Below, in pieces: positions 41,714 through 43,907 of a stretch of DNA of 43,907 nt; position 1 is the first letter of the stretch, and each line of letters begins with the position of its first letter. Under the pieces are notes generated by a model. The model made no database searches and was not told the DNA's origin. It was given only the letters and a program-made list of their open reading frames with translations. The position numbers and the translations under genes are program-made. This stretch comes from DASSHC01 sp035693105 (GTDB lineage Bacteria; Chloroflexota; Chloroflexia; Thermomicrobiales; Thermomicrobiaceae), in contig DASSHC010000143.1 of the NCBI GenBank assembly GCA_035693105.1, positions 1 through 43,907 of the forward strand, read 5' to 3'.

Positions 41714-41780
41714 CGGGACCTCCTTCCCAGGGCGACGGGGCGCGCGGCGCTTGGAGGCGCGCCCTCCTGCTATGGTATCG

Positions 41781-41796
41781 TACTTCGCACGAAGTA
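41781..41796. promoter_or_regulatory. Operator-like palindrome between adenosine-specific kinase and pyruvate kinase genes
   Basis: TACTTCG-CA-CGAAGTA is a perfect 7+2+7 inverted repeat, with GTATCG repeated directly on both sides (41775-41780 and 41794-41799). It is 67 bases from one start codon and 82 from the other, a position suited to a regulator that controls both divergent genes. Confidence 0.5.
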
Positions 41797-41878
41797 TCGG
41801 TTTGAGGGGAATCCTCGTTCCCGGCCTCGCTACCGGCGTTGGCTGCTTCCGGAGCGGGGTGGATAGAGAGATGATGCC

Positions 41879-43315
41879 GTGAGCGCAGTCGACCTCGCCC
41901 ATCGTCGCCACACCAAGATCGTCGCGACCATCGGCCCCGCCACCTGGGACCTCGCCACTCTGGAACAGGTGATCCGCGCCGGCGCCAACGTGCTGCGAAT
42001 CAACGCCGCCCACAACGACATCGAGACGCGCTGGCGCATCGTGCGCACCGCCCGGCAGGCGGCGCGCGAGACGGGCTGCCGCATCGCCCTCTTGCAGGAC
42101 CTGGCCGGGCTCAAGCCGCGCACCGGCCCGCTCCCCAGCGGGCAGACCGTGGCGCTAGAGCGGGGGCAGGCGGTCGAGCTGGTAGCCGGCGACGAGCCGC
42201 TGCGCCCGGGCCGGATCACGATCGAGGACGCGCCGCTGGTGGCGCAGCTCGCGCCGGGCCAGCGGGTGCTGATGGCCGATGGGCTGCTGGAGCTGGTGGT
42301 CGAGGAGCGGCGCGGCGACGAGGTGCTGGCGCGGGTGGTGCGCGGCGGGCGGCTGCGCGGGCGTCAGGGGGTGACGGTGCCGGGCGCCGCGGCCCCGCCG
42401 CGTGTGATCACACCGCAGGAGGCGGACGACATCGCCTTCGCCGCCGAGGCCGAGCTGGAGTATCTGGGTGTCAGCTTCGTCACCAAGGGCGCCGACATCG
42501 AGCAGGTGCGCCAGGAGCTGCGCCGCCACGGCGGGCACGCCGGCATCGTGGCCAAGATCGAGCGTCCCGAGGCGCTGGCGGCGATCCACGAGATCGCGCA
42601 CGAGTCCGACGCGCTGATGGTGGCGCGCGGCGACCTGGGTGTGCAGCTCCCGCCGGAGGAGGTGCCCTTCGCCCAGAAGCAGATCATCGACGTGGCGCGC
42701 CGGCACGGGGTGCCGGTCATCACGGCCACGCAGATGCTGGAGTCGATGATCACCCAGCCGATCCCGACGCGGGCCGAGACGAGCGACGTGGCCAACGCGG
42801 TGCTCGACGGCACCGACGCGGTCATGCTCAGCGCCGAGACCGCCACCGGCGAATTTCCGGTGGAGGCGGTTGAGATGATGGACCGGATCGTCTGCGCCAC
42901 CGAGGCCCACTTCCCGCCCCGGACCACGAACGCCGCCGAGGGGCCGATCACGGTCGCCTCGACTATCGCCCGCGCCGCGACCGACATCGCGCGCCGCTCG
43001 CCGCTGGTCAACCTGATCGCGGTGCTGACGCGCAGCGGCTTCTCGGCGCGCGAGGTGGCGCGCGAGCGCCCGGTGGTGCCGATCGTGGCGCTGACCAACA
43101 GCGAGTTCGTGGCCAATCAACTGACGCTGGTCTGGGGAGTCTCGTCCCTGGTGGCGCCCTTCGCCGACACCACCGAGGCGCTGTTTCAGGAGATGACCGA
43201 GCGGCTGCTCTCAGCCGGGCGGGCCAAGCCGGGCCAGGGCATCCTCTTCGTCGGCAGCCTGACCGTCTACCACGAGCCGGGCCACACCAATCTGCTGCAC
43301 CTGCGTCAGGTGTAG
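41879..43315 (+). CDS. pyk: Pyruvate kinase, probably K+-independent type
   Basis: 478 aa, normal length. Catalytic motifs: IVAKIERPEAL, VARGDLGVQLPPEEVPFAQKQII, ITATQMLESMI and PTRAETSDVANAVLDGTDAVMLSAETATGEFPVEAV. The monovalent-cation site differs from the classical enzyme: NFS is NAA (RINAAHND), and the LDTKGPEIRTG stretch is QDLAGLKPRTG, with Leu at the Thr113 position and Lys at the Glu117 position (rabbit numbering). Lys117 with Leu113 is the known signature of K+-independent pyruvate kinases. It converts phosphoenolpyruvate and ADP to pyruvate and ATP. GTG 41879 follows GAGAG; ATG ATG CCG TGA just before it overlaps the start out of frame. Confidence 0.95.
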   Translation: MSAVDLAHRRHTKIVATIGPATWDLATLEQVIRAGANVLRINAAHNDIETRWRIVRTARQAARETGCRIALLQDLAGLKPRTGPLPSGQTVALERGQAVELVAGDEPLRPGRITIEDAPLVAQLAPGQRVLMADGLLELVVEERRGDEVLARVVRGGRLRGRQGVTVPGAAAPPRVITPQEADDIAFAAEAELEYLGVSFVTKGADIEQVRQELRRHGGHAGIVAKIERPEALAAIHEIAHESDALMVARGDLGVQLPPEEVPFAQKQIIDVARRHGVPVITATQMLESMITQPIPTRAETSDVANAVLDGTDAVMLSAETATGEFPVEAVEMMDRIVCATEAHFPPRTTNAAEGPITVASTIARAATDIARRSPLVNLIAVLTRSGFSAREVARERPVVPIVALTNSEFVANQLTLVWGVSSLVAPFADTTEALFQEMTERLLSAGRAKPGQGILFVGSLTVYHEPGHTNLLHLRQV

Positions 43316-43907
43316 CGCGGTGGTCCTGCCGAGCAAGCGCGACCCGGCCGAGGGATTTCGGTGGCGTGTGCGGCTGGGGCGTGCGACGACGCTATGTCTC
43401 GTCCGCGCGGCCACAACATAGACCCGGTCATCCCGAGCGCAGTCGAGGGATCCAACGTGGAGCGGCAAGCGACGTGGTCGTAAGCCCCTACCCCGCGCTC
43501 GTGCGCCAAGCAGCCGAGCGGCCTGCGGAGCGAGTTGCCTGGCGTGTGGGGCTTGGTTCCCTCGAATGCGGTCGGGATGACAAGTCAAATAGGTGGCGAT
43601 GACGGCGACGAGTGCCGTCCGCACGGACGCCACATGCAACGGGTCAAGCCGGATCGGCCCATCCTGAGCTTCTCGCGGCATCCGACCTCTCATCGAACGG
43701 GGCTGGGCGGCTGTAGGCGCACGGACGCGCGCCAGTGCTTGCGGAAAATGGGCACAAAAATGCGGTCCTGACGAGCCTCTCGTCATCGACGCCCGGTTCA
43801 CTTCGATGAGGGACGACCGCGGGTTGCCCCGGCTGCCGTCGACTCTTCGCTGCGAACTGCTTTGATGACCGTCGCCGGTCCTCGCCGCAGGCTGCCCCGG
43901 TTTCCCG
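43316..43907. other. 592-bp region without a recognised gene
   Basis: No open frame here looks like a known protein. It holds an inverted pair of CATCC-type repeat units, 43424-43453 (ATCCC pairs with GGGAT) and 43556-43585, about 100 bases apart. The distal 300 bases show no strong hairpin, promoter or tRNA that I could identify. The next gene presumably lies beyond the window. Confidence 0.6.

Overview
The window is high-GC DNA with compact operons, many GTG/TTG starts, clear Shine-Dalgarno sites, a Nramp/ECF/NarL-rich gene content and several families of short hairpin repeats. This suits a Chloroflexota bacterium of the Thermomicrobia/Sphaerobacter type; an actinobacterium is a weaker alternative. 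The assignment is inferred from gene content and repeat style, not from a marker gene. I see no rRNA, tRNA, CRISPR array, transposase, integrase or phage gene.

Layout. 1-6866 (+): a NarL-type histidine kinase cut by the window edge and its response regulator, then a stand-alone receiver whose phospho-acceptor Asp is Glu, a multicopper oxidase carrying an internal heavy-metal-binding motif and a His-rich linker, two tandem DJ-1/PfpI proteins (the first without its nucleophile Cys) and a flavoprotein oxidoreductase. A 133-bp intergenic block lies upstream of the lone receiver gene (1549-1681) and again upstream of the ABC transporter (6942-7074). 7124-10944 (+): ABC ATPase and permease, a GNAT acetyltransferase and a YihY/BrkB membrane protein. 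10951-11220: a 270-bp element with 90-bp terminal inverted repeats. 11242-19558 (-): CheY-like receiver, a third PfpI protein, a PAS-GGDEF-EAL protein, an aminotransferase, MetE and an isoaspartyl-methyltransferase-like protein. 19782-22065 (-): membrane protein, DesK-like kinase and DesR-like regulator in a coupled operon. 22262-24518 (-): HAD hydrolase, PIG-L deacetylase and YoaK/DUF1275 protein. 24676-27801 (+): VOC protein, DinB protein and a cation/proton antiporter with an RCK domain. 28020-30254 (-): MFS efflux pump and TetR regulator under a palindromic operator. 30404-32080 (+): Nramp-like transporter and a small membrane protein. 32275-35546 (-): small membrane protein and another kinase/regulator pair. 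35775-37549 (+): cobalamin-binding protein and ECF S component. 37573-41012 (-): E1 alpha, E1 beta and E2 of a pyruvate-dehydrogenase-type complex. 41207-41713 (-) and 41879-43315 (+): divergent adenosine-specific kinase and pyruvate kinase. 43316-43907: no gene recognised.

How the parts work together. The first block looks like a metal/oxidative-stress module: signal transduction, copper oxidation and DJ-1-type repair or hydratase proteins. The right end handles central carbon: pyruvate kinase makes pyruvate and the E1/E2 operon converts it to acetyl-CoA. MetE is the cobalamin-independent methionine synthase, while the BtuF-like/ECF pair suggests that B12 is also scavenged.

The strongest unusual signals are the structured repeats. 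Their stems keep pairing through compensatory base changes between copies, both in the 270-bp element and in three families of short doublets. I find no large multi-gene system that I can call wholly new. The best protein-level leads are the Glu-receiver, the metal-binding oxidase fusion and the DJ-1 pair with one catalytically dead member.
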